A stretch of DNA of 64,000 bases from JAWRCU01 sp033542235 (GCF_033542235.1 NZ_JAWRCU010000023.1:11276-75275), one strand, 5' to 3'. Counted from the first letter of the stretch, positions 34,885 to 43,862 are shown. Numbers and translations: made by a program. Notes: a model not told the origin generated them from the letters alone.

Positions 34885-35859
34885 ATGCCACACCGGTCCA
34901 AGCCCTTGTCTGATCCTCTTTTCAACAAAATCGCCCTCATAGGCATCGGCCTCATCGGCTCGTCTCTTGCCCGCGTCGTGCGGCGCGAGAAGCTTGCCGG
35001 CCACATCGCCATCTCGACCCGCAGCGCAGCGACGCTCAAGCGCGCCGAGGAGCTTCGTCTCGGGGATTCCTATTTCGTGGACCCCGGTGATGCCGTGCGC
35101 GGGGCCGACCTCATCATCATCTCGGTCCCTGTCGGCTCGTCAGGCGAGGTCGCTCAAGCCATAGCGCCGGCGCTCAAGCCGGGGGCGATCCTCACCGATG
35201 TCGGCTCGACCAAGCGTTCGGTCATTGCGCAAGTCGAGCCGCACGTGCCGGAAGGCGTTCATTTCATTCCGGGCCATCCGCTGGCCGGCACGGAGAAATC
35301 GGGACCAGACGCCGGCTTTGCCGATCTCTTCGAGAACCGCTGGTGCATCTTCACGCCGCTGCCCGGCACCGACACTGAAGCGCTCGAACGCCTGTCGGAG
35401 TTCTGGCGCCGTTGCGGCTCCAATATCGATACCATGGATGCCGAGCATCACGACATGGTGCTCGCCATCGTGTCGCACCTGCCGCACATCATTGCCTACA
35501 ACATCGTCGGGACGGCCGACGACCTGCAAGCGGTGACCAAGACGGAAGTCATCAAATATTCGGCCTCCGGCTTCCGCGATTTCACGCGCCTGGCCGCCTC
35601 TGACCCGACCATGTGGCGCGACGTGTGCCTGCACAACAGGGACGCGATCCTCGAAATGCTGGCGCGCTTCTCGGAGGATCTGTCGTCTTTGCAGCGGGCG
35701 ATCCGATGGGGCGATGGCGACAAGCTATTCGACCTCTTCACCCGCACGCGCGCCATACGGCGGTCGATCATCGAAGCGGGGCAGGAGATCGACGCGCCCG
35801 ATTTCGGCCGCCAGGCGGTCGAGCACCCGCAGGGCCTCGATCAGGTGAAGAAATCATAG
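34885..35859 (+). CDS. tyrC: Prephenate/arogenate dehydrogenase
   Basis: 324 residues. NAD(P)-dependent oxidative decarboxylation of prephenate or arogenate toward tyrosine. Rossmann GIGLIGSSLA near the N-terminus, GSTKRSV, PGHPLAGTEKSGP, and the helical C-terminal prephenate dehydrogenase domain (FRDFTRLAASDPTMWRDV). The start ATG 34885 was chosen because everything upstream in the frame is the 60-bp inverted repeat. Functionally linked to the preceding aminotransferase, but the palindrome separates them. Confidence 0.92.
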   Translation: MPHRSKPLSDPLFNKIALIGIGLIGSSLARVVRREKLAGHIAISTRSAATLKRAEELRLGDSYFVDPGDAVRGADLIIISVPVGSSGEVAQAIAPALKPGAILTDVGSTKRSVIAQVEPHVPEGVHFIPGHPLAGTEKSGPDAGFADLFENRWCIFTPLPGTDTEALERLSEFWRRCGSNIDTMDAEHHDMVLAIVSHLPHIIAYNIVGTADDLQAVTKTEVIKYSASGFRDFTRLAASDPTMWRDVCLHNRDAILEMLARFSEDLSSLQRAIRWGDGDKLFDLFTRTRAIRRSIIEAGQEIDAPDFGRQAVEHPQGLDQVKKS

Positions 35860-35897
35860 AGCAGGATGAATCGGATCGGATTCATTCATCCTGCTCT
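35858..35897 (+). terminator. Hairpin at the tyrC stop codon
   Basis: AGAGCAGGATGAAT (35858-35871) and its exact complement ATTCATCCTGCTCT (35884-35897), starting within the TAG stop. Spacer 12 nt. No clear T tract follows, so it may act as an mRNA end stabiliser or weak terminator. Confidence 0.65.
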
Positions 35898-35912
35898 AAG
35901 TCTTTGTTTTGA

Positions 35913-35978
35913 CGCATGATCTTATCCGAAAGGTCTGCAACTTTTTTTGCGTCGCTGACCTTCGGTTCGGGATCATGC
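35913..35978. repeat. RIME-like palindrome
   Basis: GCATGATCTTATCCGAAAGG ... CTGACCTTCGGTTCGGGATCATGC, the same layout as the copies near 31.4, 50.2 and 59.7 kb. It ends at the first base of the DUF2125 stop codon (35978-35980 on the opposite strand). Confidence 0.88.
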
Positions 35979-36967
35979 TATAGAGGCGGGATCACGCCGA
36001 GCGGGATGAAGCCGAGCGTCGCCTTGCCCCCCTTTACCTTCAGCGGCAGCGATGGGTTGCTGCCGAGTACCGCAAGGCCGCCGAAGCTCGACCTGATCTG
36101 ATCGGCATTGGACGGAAAAGCCTGCGCAAGGTGCTCGGCAAGCGCTTTCGGGTTGTGAATCGTGACCTTCAGGTCGGCATCCAGCAGTCCGTCATTGGCC
36201 ACCGAGAACGGCCCGGATAGCGAGAGACCGGTCTGCGTGTCAGCGGAAAGGTCGAATGTCCGGATCGTGCCGGAATGACCGCGCAGGCTGTTCTCTCCGG
36301 ACAGCACGAGATTCACGCCACCCACGATCGTGAGGTCGGCCGCGCCGGCGAACGGCGGCAGGCGCACCCCTTGCGTCAGCGTCGGATCAATCGCTGCATC
36401 GGTGATGCTTGCGGCCAGGTCGAGATCGCCATCAGTGCGGCGCGCATGCACTTCCACATGGGTGGCGCCGAACAGGCTTGCCGCCGAACCGCCTGCAGCC
36501 GCCTTCACGGCAAGCTTGTCGATTGCGGTCGATACGCGCTCGGGAAAGTCGGTCGCAAGCCGCACGCTGGCGCGCAGCTTGTCCCAATCGAAGCCGAGCG
36601 CGCCGATATTGGGCGCCGTCACCATGGCCGGGCTGTCCAGTTCCGCGACGATATGGAGGGGATCGTAGACCTGCGCCGCGGAACGGAACGCGGCCGCGGA
36701 TGCCGTGAGACCTTGCCGCGAATCTTCGTAGCGCACGCTGTCGCAGAACAAGCCTATGCGGAACGGGAAGCCTCGCGCCCTGGGCTTCGTGCAGTCGGCC
36801 GCTGTGCCGTTACGGTTCAACGAGGCAATGACTGTCGCGACCGTCGTCTCCAGCCTGTTCGCAAAATAGAACCAGGCGATGCTGTAGCCGCCGAACAGGA
36901 TCACAATGAAGACGGTGAGCCAGAAGAAGCGGCGGTTATAGTTTGGTTTCGCTTTGCTTGACGCCAT
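35978..36967 (-). CDS. DUF2125 domain protein
   Basis: 329 residues from the ATG at 36967. One N-terminal membrane helix (FFWLTVFIVILFGGYSIAW, about 14-33), then a large periplasmic domain with FPFRIGLFCDSVRYED and many beta strands, matching DUF2125. Function unknown; some of these are related to AsmA-like envelope proteins (inference). The stop codon directly abuts a RIME-like repeat. Confidence 0.85.
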   Translation of the reverse strand: MASSKAKPNYNRRFFWLTVFIVILFGGYSIAWFYFANRLETTVATVIASLNRNGTAADCTKPRARGFPFRIGLFCDSVRYEDSRQGLTASAAAFRSAAQVYDPLHIVAELDSPAMVTAPNIGALGFDWDKLRASVRLATDFPERVSTAIDKLAVKAAAGGSAASLFGATHVEVHARRTDGDLDLAASITDAAIDPTLTQGVRLPPFAGAADLTIVGGVNLVLSGENSLRGHSGTIRTFDLSADTQTGLSLSGPFSVANDGLLDADLKVTIHNPKALAEHLAQAFPSNADQIRSSFGGLAVLGSNPSLPLKVKGGKATLGFIPLGVIPPL

Positions 36968-37146
36968 CCAATGGTTCTCGCTAACGGATGATCCCGAACC
37001 CAAGGTCACGCAGCAAAAGCTGCAGATTTTGGGACAAGATCACGAGGTAATACAAACAGTTAGGGCAGTGGGGCGCCCCTTCTCCATTCGCCCCGTCCTA
37101 AACCACCATGTCGCGGCGACCGCCGCAATCCTACTGGCTAGCCGAT

Positions 37147-37707
37147 ATGGGCGATTTTTGGGTGTTTGGATACGGTTCGCTGATGTGGCGGCCAGGCTTT
37201 GCGCATGTCGAGACCGCGCGGGCGCGGTTATTCGGGTTTCGCCGCTCGCTCTGCGTCTACTCCTGGGTGCATCGGGGCACCGAGGCGCGGCCGGGTCTGG
37301 TGCTGGGCCTCGACAGGGGCGGGTCATGCATCGGGCTAGCTTTCCGCGTGCCGGGCGAATTGCGCGACGAGGTGATCGCCTACCTGCACGAGCGCGAGCT
37401 CGTCACCAGCGTCTATCTCGAAAGGCTGCTGCCTGTGCGGCTCGACACCGGCGCGAGCGCTATGGCGCTCTGCTATGTCGTCGACCGAACGCACAAACAA
37501 TATGCCGGCTGCCTCTCGGTCGAGGAGGCTGCCCAGGTCGTATCCGGCGGTGTCGGCCAGTCCGGCCGCAACGAGGAATATCTCTTCAACACGGTCAACC
37601 ATCTGGAAGCGCTCGGCATACGCGATCACTGGCTGGAGAGCGTCGCCTCGCGCGTCCGGGAAGAGGCTTCACCCGTACCGGCACGAAGATACGGCAGCGG
37701 CCCCTGA
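37147..37707 (+). CDS. Gamma-glutamylcyclotransferase (ChaC-like)
   Basis: 186 residues from the ATG at 37147; the frame starting at 37108 adds 13 residues. Cleaves gamma-glutamyl amino acids or glutathione with formation of 5-oxoproline. Family motif FGYGSLMWRPGF at the N-terminus and the catalytic Glu region GRNEEYLFNTVNHL. It could act in glutathione turnover. Neither start has a clear ribosome site. Confidence 0.87.
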   Translation: MGDFWVFGYGSLMWRPGFAHVETARARLFGFRRSLCVYSWVHRGTEARPGLVLGLDRGGSCIGLAFRVPGELRDEVIAYLHERELVTSVYLERLLPVRLDTGASAMALCYVVDRTHKQYAGCLSVEEAAQVVSGGVGQSGRNEEYLFNTVNHLEALGIRDHWLESVASRVREEASPVPARRYGSGP

Positions 37708-37769
37708 AATGTCGTCTAAGGGAGCATGAACCCGCGCCTGATGCGACGCCGAAGCTCACCGACTGTTTA

Positions 37770-37804
37770 GCTGCGCTGACCTTCGCTCCGGGATCGTGCT
37801 CTAA
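37770..37804. repeat. Partial RIME-like repeat
   Basis: GCTGCGCTGACCTTCG-CTCCGGGATCGTGCTCTAA, the right half only of the RIME-like unit. It lies downstream of the ChaC-like gene and upstream of the aldo/keto reductase. The left half is missing. Confidence 0.7.
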
Positions 37805-37896
37805 CGATAGCGTGAGGATTGGCGGTTTGAACTTCAGGCGGGCGGCGAGTAGGTTCGGGCCGCTTCCTCCTCGCATGATTCCACGGAGATATGGTC

Positions 37897-38847
37897 ATGG
37901 AAAAACGGCGTCTCGGTCGGACCGGCCTCGCAATCGCGCCGCTGGTGCTCGGCGGCAATGTGTTCGGCTGGACGGCCGACGAGAAGACCTCCTTCGACCT
38001 GCTCGATCGCTTCTTCGATGCCGGATTCAACGCGATCGACACGGCCGATGCCTATTCGCGCTGGGTGCCCGGCAATAAAGGCGGGGAGTCGGAGACCATC
38101 ATCGGCAACTGGATGAAGAGCCGCAAGAACCGCGACAGGGTCATCGTCATCACCAAGGTCGGCTCTGACATGGGGCAGGGCAAGAAGGACCTTTCCGCTA
38201 CATGGATCGAAAAGGAATCCGAGGCGTCGCTGAAAAGACTGCAGACCGACGTCATCGACCTCTATCTTTCGCACTGGCCGGATCCAACCGTTCCTTATGA
38301 CGAGACGCTCGGGGCTTATCAGAAGCTGATCGAGCAGGGCAAAATCCGCAGTATCGGGGCGTCCAATCTCGATGCTTCCCAACTTGAGACGGCGCTCAAG
38401 GTGGCTTCGCAGAAATCGCTGCCGCGCTACGAGGTGCTGCAGCCCGAATATAATCTCTACGACCGGTCGAGCTTCGACGGCCCGTTGCGCGACCTCTGCG
38501 TAAGGGAGGAACTCGGGGTCATAAGCTATTACGGCCTCGCCAAAGGCTTCCTGAGCGGCAAGTACCGCAGCAAGGCCGATCTTGGCAAAAGCCCGCGCGG
38601 CGGCGGGGTCGAGCAATATCTCGATCAGCGCGGCTTTCGCATCCTCAAGGCGCTCGACGCCGTCTCGGGGCGGCATTCGGCCAAGCCGGCGGAGGTAGCG
38701 CTTGCGTGGATTATCGCGCGGCCGGGCGTCACCGCCCCGATCGCCAGCGCGACCTCGCTGCCGCAAGTCGAAAGCCTGATCCGTGCCGCGGAGCTGAAGC
38801 TCAGCGCGGCTGATATTGCGGAGCTGGACGCGGCGAGCGCGTTGTAG
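37897..38847 (+). CDS. Aldo/keto reductase
   Basis: 316 residues from the ATG at 37897, 8 nt after CGGAGA; an ATG two codons upstream is less well placed. NAD(P)H-dependent TIM-barrel oxidoreductase with the catalytic tetrad Asp 48, Tyr 53, Lys 87 and His 126 (IDTADAYS, ITKVG, LYLSHW). C-terminal cofactor-binding helices follow (APIASATSLPQVESLI). Substrate unknown. Confidence 0.91.
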   Translation: MEKRRLGRTGLAIAPLVLGGNVFGWTADEKTSFDLLDRFFDAGFNAIDTADAYSRWVPGNKGGESETIIGNWMKSRKNRDRVIVITKVGSDMGQGKKDLSATWIEKESEASLKRLQTDVIDLYLSHWPDPTVPYDETLGAYQKLIEQGKIRSIGASNLDASQLETALKVASQKSLPRYEVLQPEYNLYDRSSFDGPLRDLCVREELGVISYYGLAKGFLSGKYRSKADLGKSPRGGGVEQYLDQRGFRILKALDAVSGRHSAKPAEVALAWIIARPGVTAPIASATSLPQVESLIRAAELKLSAADIAELDAASAL

Positions 38848-38872
38848 GGCTGCGTCGCGCGGCTTGGCGCTG

Positions 38873-38954
38873 GGGGACAGTTTACTTTTTTCCGCTTGCG
38901 CCAGCTTTGAGCCGCCACGGCCTTTCTGCGGAAAAAAGTAAACTAAACTGTCCC
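38873..38954. repeat. Inverted repeat with GGGGACAGTTTAC ends
   Basis: Left arm 38873-38895 (GGGGACAGTTTACTTTTTTC...) and right arm 38928-38954 (GCGGAAAAAAGTAAAC-TAAA-CTGTCCC) with a 4-bp insertion in the right arm. The 32-nt spacer is GC-rich. The terminal sequence GGGGACAGTTTAC resembles ends of REP/MITE-like elements mobilised by Y1 transposases; no transposase is in the window. It lies between convergent genes. Confidence 0.75.
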
Positions 38955-38981
38955 GGCTACTTCCTTGCCGGCGCTCGCTTG

Positions 38982-39776
38982 TCAGCCTGCCACCTCCACG
39001 CCCAGCTCCCTCAGCCGCTTTACTGCCGTCGGTGGGAGCCGGGGCGGATTCTCGGAACGCGCTGCCTCGATCAGCAATTGGTCGCAGGCGGTCTCGGTGT
39101 CCCCGATCAGCCGGCCCATGAATTCCTCCTTGCTGAGCCCTGGCGGGATGGGTTTCAAGAAGCGTGCATGAATCGTTCCGGGATAGCGCAGGAAGGCGCG
39201 GCGCGGCCAATAGAGCCCGGCGACATGGGCGACCGGCACCACGGGGACGCCGAGCTGAGAATAGAGCTCGACGATGCCGTATTTATAGGCCGGCTCGGCG
39301 CCTGGCGGCCGGCGCGTGCCTTCCGGATAGATGATGAGCTGGCGGCTGTTCAGCGCAAGCTCTTCCTTGGTGGCCCTCACCACGGCCCGCAGGGCCTTGG
39401 CGCGGCTGCCACGGTCGACCGGGATCATGCGCATCTTGGCGATATACCAGCCGAAGAAGGGGATCCACATCAGCTCGCGCTTCAATATGTAGAGCCCGTC
39501 ATCGATATAGGGGAGGAAGGCGATCGCATCCCAGAAGGACTGGTGCTTCGGCGCAAGGATATATGAGCCTTCAGGCAGGTTCTCCTGTCCGGTAATCTCG
39601 ACCTTCGTGCCGGCGAGCTTCTCGTGCAGCCAGAGGGAGCTACGCACCCAGAGTTTGGGGACGAACCAGGCCTTATGGCGCGGCCAGAGGAAGTAGAGCG
39701 GCGTCCACAGGATCATCTGCGCGATCAGGTTCGCGTAAAAGGCGATGTTGAAGACGAGCGAACGGAGAACGAGCAT
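38982..39776 (-). CDS. 1-acyl-sn-glycerol-3-phosphate acyltransferase (PlsC-like)
   Basis: 264 residues. Membrane-bound acyltransferase that adds the second acyl chain to lysophosphatidic acid or a related lysolipid. Motif I HQSFWD (His 78, Asp 83), motif III PEGTRR at 151-156, and an N-terminal hydrophobic helix (LVFNIAFYANLIAQMILW). Same strand as, and 86 bp downstream of, the YdcF gene. It may be one of several lysophospholipid acyltransferases in the genome. Confidence 0.9.
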   Translation of the reverse strand: MLVLRSLVFNIAFYANLIAQMILWTPLYFLWPRHKAWFVPKLWVRSSLWLHEKLAGTKVEITGQENLPEGSYILAPKHQSFWDAIAFLPYIDDGLYILKRELMWIPFFGWYIAKMRMIPVDRGSRAKALRAVVRATKEELALNSRQLIIYPEGTRRPPGAEPAYKYGIVELYSQLGVPVVPVAHVAGLYWPRRAFLRYPGTIHARFLKPIPPGLSKEEFMGRLIGDTETACDQLLIEAARSENPPRLPPTAVKRLRELGVEVAG

Positions 39777-39862
39777 GAGGCGGCGCCGGAAATATGGACA
39801 GGCGCCGTTGGTTACACCATGCGTAAAAAAAGGAAAGCTTCGCGAACGGGCTCACGCAGCCG

Positions 39863-40591
39863 TCAGCCTCCGGCCGCGACCGCCGCATCGACCACGGTGA
39901 GATTGCCCGGTTTGGCGTTGGGGGGCTGGACAAGGCCGCGCAGGATCGCCGCCAGATATTTCGTGTATTCGGTCAGCAGCACGCGGATCGCGTCGGGCTT
40001 GCCCATCCAGCCGCCATTGTCGAGCCGGCTGTTCACGACAGGATAGGGTTCTAGCCTGGCCTTCTGCAGCAGGCGGTGCATCTCGAGCAGGCTTCGCGGC
40101 ATGTGGTAGTTGTTGGTGACGAGGATAATGCTCTGATAGGCATGTGCCTCGACCCATTTGGCGCTCTCCTCGGCATTGCCGATCGTGTCCAGCGCGGCGT
40201 TGTCTATGTCGACGCAGCATCTGAAGAGCTGCCTGTCGGCGCCGGTCGCCGCGCGCAGCGCCTCGCGGCTCGCGGTCGGGTTGACGCCGCTGATCAGCAG
40301 CCTTTCACCCTTGCCGGACTTCAGCAGGTCGAGGGCGGCGTCTATCCGCGACTGTCCACCGGTGAGCACGATGATCGCGTCGGCAGCGGCCATGTCTTTG
40401 GGCGCGGCCAGGCTGCCGACATGGTCTGCAAACAGTGCGAAGCCGCCGAGGAAGGACACGCAAAGCAACGAGAGTATTATCGCCGCATATTTCACGGTGT
40501 TGACCGTGCGCAGGCGCCAAGCCGACTGGCTGAAACTGTTCCCCTTCCCCGGCCGGCCGTTTGCCGACAACGGGAAATCCTGTCCCTTCAT
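39863..40591 (-). CDS. YdcF family (DUF218) protein
   Basis: 242 residues from the ATG at 40591; the frame to 40882 overlaps ftsX and was rejected. One N-terminal membrane helix (AAIILSLLCVSFLGGFALF, about 35-53), then a DUF218 domain (DAIIVLTGGQSRIDAALDLL, TNNYHMPRSLLE). Family members such as YdcF bind SAM, and ElyC/SanA act in envelope integrity. Function here is unknown; the ftsE-ftsX-YdcF-PlsC order suggests an envelope-related operon. Confidence 0.86.
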   Translation of the reverse strand: MKGQDFPLSANGRPGKGNSFSQSAWRLRTVNTVKYAAIILSLLCVSFLGGFALFADHVGSLAAPKDMAAADAIIVLTGGQSRIDAALDLLKSGKGERLLISGVNPTASREALRAATGADRQLFRCCVDIDNAALDTIGNAEESAKWVEAHAYQSIILVTNNYHMPRSLLEMHRLLQKARLEPYPVVNSRLDNGGWMGKPDAIRVLLTEYTKYLAAILRGLVQPPNAKPGNLTVVDAAVAAGG

Positions 40592-40683
40592 GGCCACAGG
40601 AATAACCCCGAATTGCGCCAAAGAACAGGGTGGAGGGCAAGAAAACGCCGGGGTCCGTGTGCCGCGGTCCGAAACGTCATCGC

Positions 40684-41682
40684 CTATCCTCCATCGGGCG
40701 TGCGCATGTCGATGTCGGCGAGATAGGACACCACCGTGATGTGCGAGGTGATCGCGGTCAGCGCCCCGATCACCAGCACGATCAGCGCCACCCCGAGATA
40801 GCCGCTGAGCCCAATTGCGAAATTGCCGAACAGCGCGCTGGTCTGATCGCCTTCCGGCGTGGCGAAATTCATCGACGACCACCAGGAGAAACCGATGAAG
40901 ACGACCACCGCTGCGGCGCCGCCGGCGATCGCCCCTTTCATGCCGGTGACTAGGAAATGGCGACGGAATTCGGCCGCGATGAAGGTCGCTTCGGCGCCGA
41001 CGAAATGCAGCACCTCGATGATATGGCCGTTGCCGGCCATCGCGCCGCGCGTCGCGAAGACCACCGAGAGCACCGTCGCCGAAAGCATCAGGATCAGCAC
41101 CGCCATGCCGATCGTCACCGTGGTGCGCGCCATCGCGACCAGTCGGTCGACCCAGGTGCGGTGATCGTCCAAGGTCGCCGTCGGCACTTCGGGAGTGATC
41201 ATCGCCCGCATCTGCTCGAAATCGGGCGGGTGATCCTCGTCAATTGTGATGACGACGAGCCGCGGCACCGGCAGGTCGTCGACATCGAGGCCAGCGCCGA
41301 GCCACGGCTCCAGAAGCCGCGCCGTGGCCTCCCGGTCGACGATGTGGGCATTCCGCACGCCGGCAAAGCCGCTGGCGATACGCGACACGGTTTCGAGCGC
41401 CGCGTCCATGTCGACCCCGTCAGCGGGCTTCACCTGGATCGTCGCTTCGCGCGAGATCTGGCTTTCCCAGATCACTGCCGAACTGCTGACAAGGGTCACA
41501 CCCCCCAGCGTCAGGCAGGAAAGGAACGTCATGATGGCGATGACGGAGATCAGCGAGCGGCCCGCAACGTTCTGCGAGGGAACGATCGGCGCGGTCTTGC
41601 GCTGCGGCCGCGCCACGGGCATCGGTCTTGGCGGGGGGGCCTCGGCGGCCGCCTGGCCTGCGTGTTCGGCTTCCTCAATCAT
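40684..41682 (-). CDS. ftsX: Cell division protein FtsX
   Basis: 332 residues. Integral membrane partner of FtsE; controls peptidoglycan hydrolases at division. Pro-rich cytosolic start, one helix (about 43-65), a periplasmic domain (about 70-170) and three further helices toward the C-terminus (GMAVLILMLSATVLSVVF, GAAAVVVFIGFSW, VALIVLVIGALTAI). The start ATG overlaps the ftsE stop by 8 nt, so the two are coupled. Confidence 0.93.
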   Translation of the reverse strand: MIEEAEHAGQAAAEAPPPRPMPVARPQRKTAPIVPSQNVAGRSLISVIAIMTFLSCLTLGGVTLVSSSAVIWESQISREATIQVKPADGVDMDAALETVSRIASGFAGVRNAHIVDREATARLLEPWLGAGLDVDDLPVPRLVVITIDEDHPPDFEQMRAMITPEVPTATLDDHRTWVDRLVAMARTTVTIGMAVLILMLSATVLSVVFATRGAMAGNGHIIEVLHFVGAEATFIAAEFRRHFLVTGMKGAIAGGAAAVVVFIGFSWWSSMNFATPEGDQTSALFGNFAIGLSGYLGVALIVLVIGALTAITSHITVVSYLADIDMRTPDGG

Positions 41683-42334
41683 GAATTTCCAGCCTTCCCG
41701 CATTGAGAACCATGCGGCGCGCCTCGACCTGGTCCATCAGGCCGAGGTCGTGGGTGGCGATGACGACAGCCGTCCCCAGCCGGTTGAGCTCGATGAAGAG
41801 GCGGAGCAGCCGCCGCGCCAGCGGCGGATCGACATTGCCGGTCGGCTCGTCGGCAAGCAGTATCTCCGGCTGTTCGATGAGCGCCCGGGCGATCGCGGCG
41901 CGCTGCTTCTCGCCGCCCGACAGCACCGGAGGCAACACATGCATGCGCTCGCCGAGGCCGACCCATCGCAACAGTTCCGTCACGTCGGAACGGTAGCTGG
42001 CCTCCTCGCGGCCACGAACGCGCAGCGGCAGCGCGACATTCTCGTAGGTGGTCATATGGTCCAGCAAGCGGAAGTCCTGGAACACCACGCCGATCCGCCG
42101 CCGCAACAGGGGCAGCTCCTGCTTGGTGATGCGCGAGCGGTCCTTGCCGAAGATGGTGACCAGCCCGCGAGTCGGCTTGAGCGCCAGGAACAAAAGCCGG
42201 AGCAGCGTCGTCTTGCCCGCGCCCGAAGGCCCGCTCAGAAACTGGAACGAGCGCTCCGGGATATGAAAGGAGATGTCGCGGAGGATTTCCGGACCCATCC
42301 CGTACCGCAGGCCTACATTCTCGAAGCGGATCAC
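41675..42334 (-). CDS. ftsE: Cell division ATP-binding protein FtsE
   Basis: 219 residues from a GTG at 42334; the frame continues upstream to 42481 without start signals. ABC ATPase with Walker A GPSGAGKTT, signature LSGGEKQR, Walker B ILLADEPTG and the switch His in IATHDLGL. Drives FtsX conformational change at the divisome. A full CtrA box lies about 120 bp upstream. Confidence 0.94.
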   Translation of the reverse strand: MIRFENVGLRYGMGPEILRDISFHIPERSFQFLSGPSGAGKTTLLRLLFLALKPTRGLVTIFGKDRSRITKQELPLLRRRIGVVFQDFRLLDHMTTYENVALPLRVRGREEASYRSDVTELLRWVGLGERMHVLPPVLSGGEKQRAAIARALIEQPEILLADEPTGNVDPPLARRLLRLFIELNRLGTAVVIATHDLGLMDQVEARRMVLNAGRLEIHD

Positions 42335-42456
42335 TGGAGCGACCTTGTTGGGGCGACCTTCATTGGGCGGTCTTCTGATTTTGGCGGCTTTTCCGGCAGC
42401 CTTCGCCCGACGCAAATGCTGTCCGCGCCGCAGCCTGGAACCATGGTCCGGCGTGG

Positions 42457-42471
42457 TTAATGGCGGGTTAA
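42457..42471. promoter_or_regulatory. Perfect CtrA-type site between ftsE and a divergent gene
   Basis: TTAA-TGGCGGG-TTAA, an exact match to the alphaproteobacterial CtrA consensus TTAA-N7-TTAA. A TTAACCAT half-site follows at 42518-42525. Both lie between ftsE (minus, start 42334) and the gene at 42571 (plus). The site would allow cell-cycle control of ftsEX. Confidence 0.62.
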
Positions 42472-42570
42472 TTTCGTCCATTCCGGCCGGCTTTGCCCAG
42501 CCTTTGGTCGCGAAAGATTAACCATTTTCGTTTACGCCTGAGAAACGAACCCGAAGGAGGGCGTCGCCGC

Positions 42571-43215
42571 ATGTCAGACGAGCGCAACGCACGCCCGGTT
42601 TCCGGCGAAATCATGACCGCAGGCACTGTCGCAACGGAACCCGCCAGGGCCGGCGCGCGCGCGCTCGATGTGGTAGATGCCGAATTCGAGACGCTGCGCT
42701 CCGATCCGGCCGAACGCCTGCCGGCCGTGCCGCTCAAGCCCGCGATCGCCACGGTGGTGCCACCTGCGCAAGGCCTCGACACTCTGCGCCGGAGCGATGC
42801 TGCGAGCGCAGCGCGCGGCGGCCCGATCTTCTGGACTGCCGGACTGGCTGTCGCGGTCGGCGCATTCTGGGTTTCCGGCGGGCATGCGCTGCTGCGACAG
42901 GCCCCGTTCATGCCCGGCGCGCCGCAGATCCAGCCGGCCAATCCTATGAGGATCTCCGGCGTCACCTCCCGCATCGAGGATCATGCCGGGCGCATGATCC
43001 TGTTCGTCGACGGCAAGGCTCTCAACGACGGTGCACAAAATCGCGCTCTCCCCCCGATCGAGATCAGTGTCACGGCCAATGACGGTCACATTGTGCGCTA
43101 CAATCTGGGGACATCGCAGCATCCGCTCGGGGCCGGCGGCGAGATCAGCTTTTCCAGCCGGTTCGAAGCGCCTAAGGAGGGAGTGAAGTCGATATCTGTC
43201 GCGTTCAAGGAGTAG
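42571..43215 (+). CDS. Hypothetical single-pass membrane protein
   Basis: 214 residues from the ATG at 42571 after GAAGGAGGGCG. A 75-90-residue cytosolic part with low complexity, one helix at about 88-105 (IFWTAGLAVAVGAFWVSGG), and a periplasmic domain of about 100 residues (MRISGVTSRIEDHAGRMILFVDGK) with an Ig-like or FHA-like strand pattern. Rhizobial homologues at this locus sometimes have an N-terminal zinc ribbon; none is present here. It is 4 bp from hpt, likely an operon. Function unknown. Confidence 0.75.
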   Translation: MSDERNARPVSGEIMTAGTVATEPARAGARALDVVDAEFETLRSDPAERLPAVPLKPAIATVVPPAQGLDTLRRSDAASAARGGPIFWTAGLAVAVGAFWVSGGHALLRQAPFMPGAPQIQPANPMRISGVTSRIEDHAGRMILFVDGKALNDGAQNRALPPIEISVTANDGHIVRYNLGTSQHPLGAGGEISFSSRFEAPKEGVKSISVAFKE

Positions 43216-43219
43216 AGCA

Positions 43220-43762
43220 ATGCCGATCGTGAGGGGCAAGGATATCGAGGTGCTGTTCTCGGCTTCGGCGATCGCAAGGCGCAATCTCGAGCTCGCGAAG
43301 GAGGTCGCCTCGCGCGACTATCACGACCTGCTGGTCATCTCGATTCTGAAGGGCTCGTTCATCTTTGCGGCCGACCTGATCCGGGCCATGCATGACACCG
43401 GTCTGTCGCCGGAGGTCGAGTTCATCTTCATCTCAAGCTACGGCAAAGGGACGGTAAGCGGCGAGGTGAAGATCCTGCGCGACATCGACAACGACGTCGC
43501 CGGCCGTGACGTTCTCCTGATCGACGACATTCTGGAATCGGGCAAGACGCTGCAATATACGCGCAACCTGATGCTCGACCGCGGCGCGAGAAGCGTCGCC
43601 ATCGCCGTTTTGCTCGACAAGACGACGCGGCGGCAGACCGCCCTCGAGGCAGATTTCGTCGGCTTCGAGTGCCCTGATTCTTTCGTGGTCGGCTATGGCA
43701 TGGACGTCGCCCACGCTTTTCGTGAACTGCCGTTCGTAGGCGTGGTCAAAGGCGACGCCTGA
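43220..43762 (+). CDS. hpt: Hypoxanthine phosphoribosyltransferase
   Basis: 180 residues. Salvages hypoxanthine or guanine with PRPP to give IMP or GMP. The PRPP motif reads VLLIDDILESGKT, and the ISILKGSFIFAADL and VGYGMDVAHAFRELP blocks are typical. Normal length. Shares an operon with the membrane protein upstream and is followed 100 bp later by a single-domain receiver. Confidence 0.95.
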   Translation: MPIVRGKDIEVLFSASAIARRNLELAKEVASRDYHDLLVISILKGSFIFAADLIRAMHDTGLSPEVEFIFISSYGKGTVSGEVKILRDIDNDVAGRDVLLIDDILESGKTLQYTRNLMLDRGARSVAIAVLLDKTTRRQTALEADFVGFECPDSFVVGYGMDVAHAFRELPFVGVVKGDA

Positions 43763-43862
43763 ACGCGGCGAGCAGCGGAAGCGGCCATCTGCCTGTGCCA
43801 AACGAGGCGCCCTTCCCGCGCGATTCAGGGAACGTCAAGTTTTAGCGGCAATAGTCTTGTCC

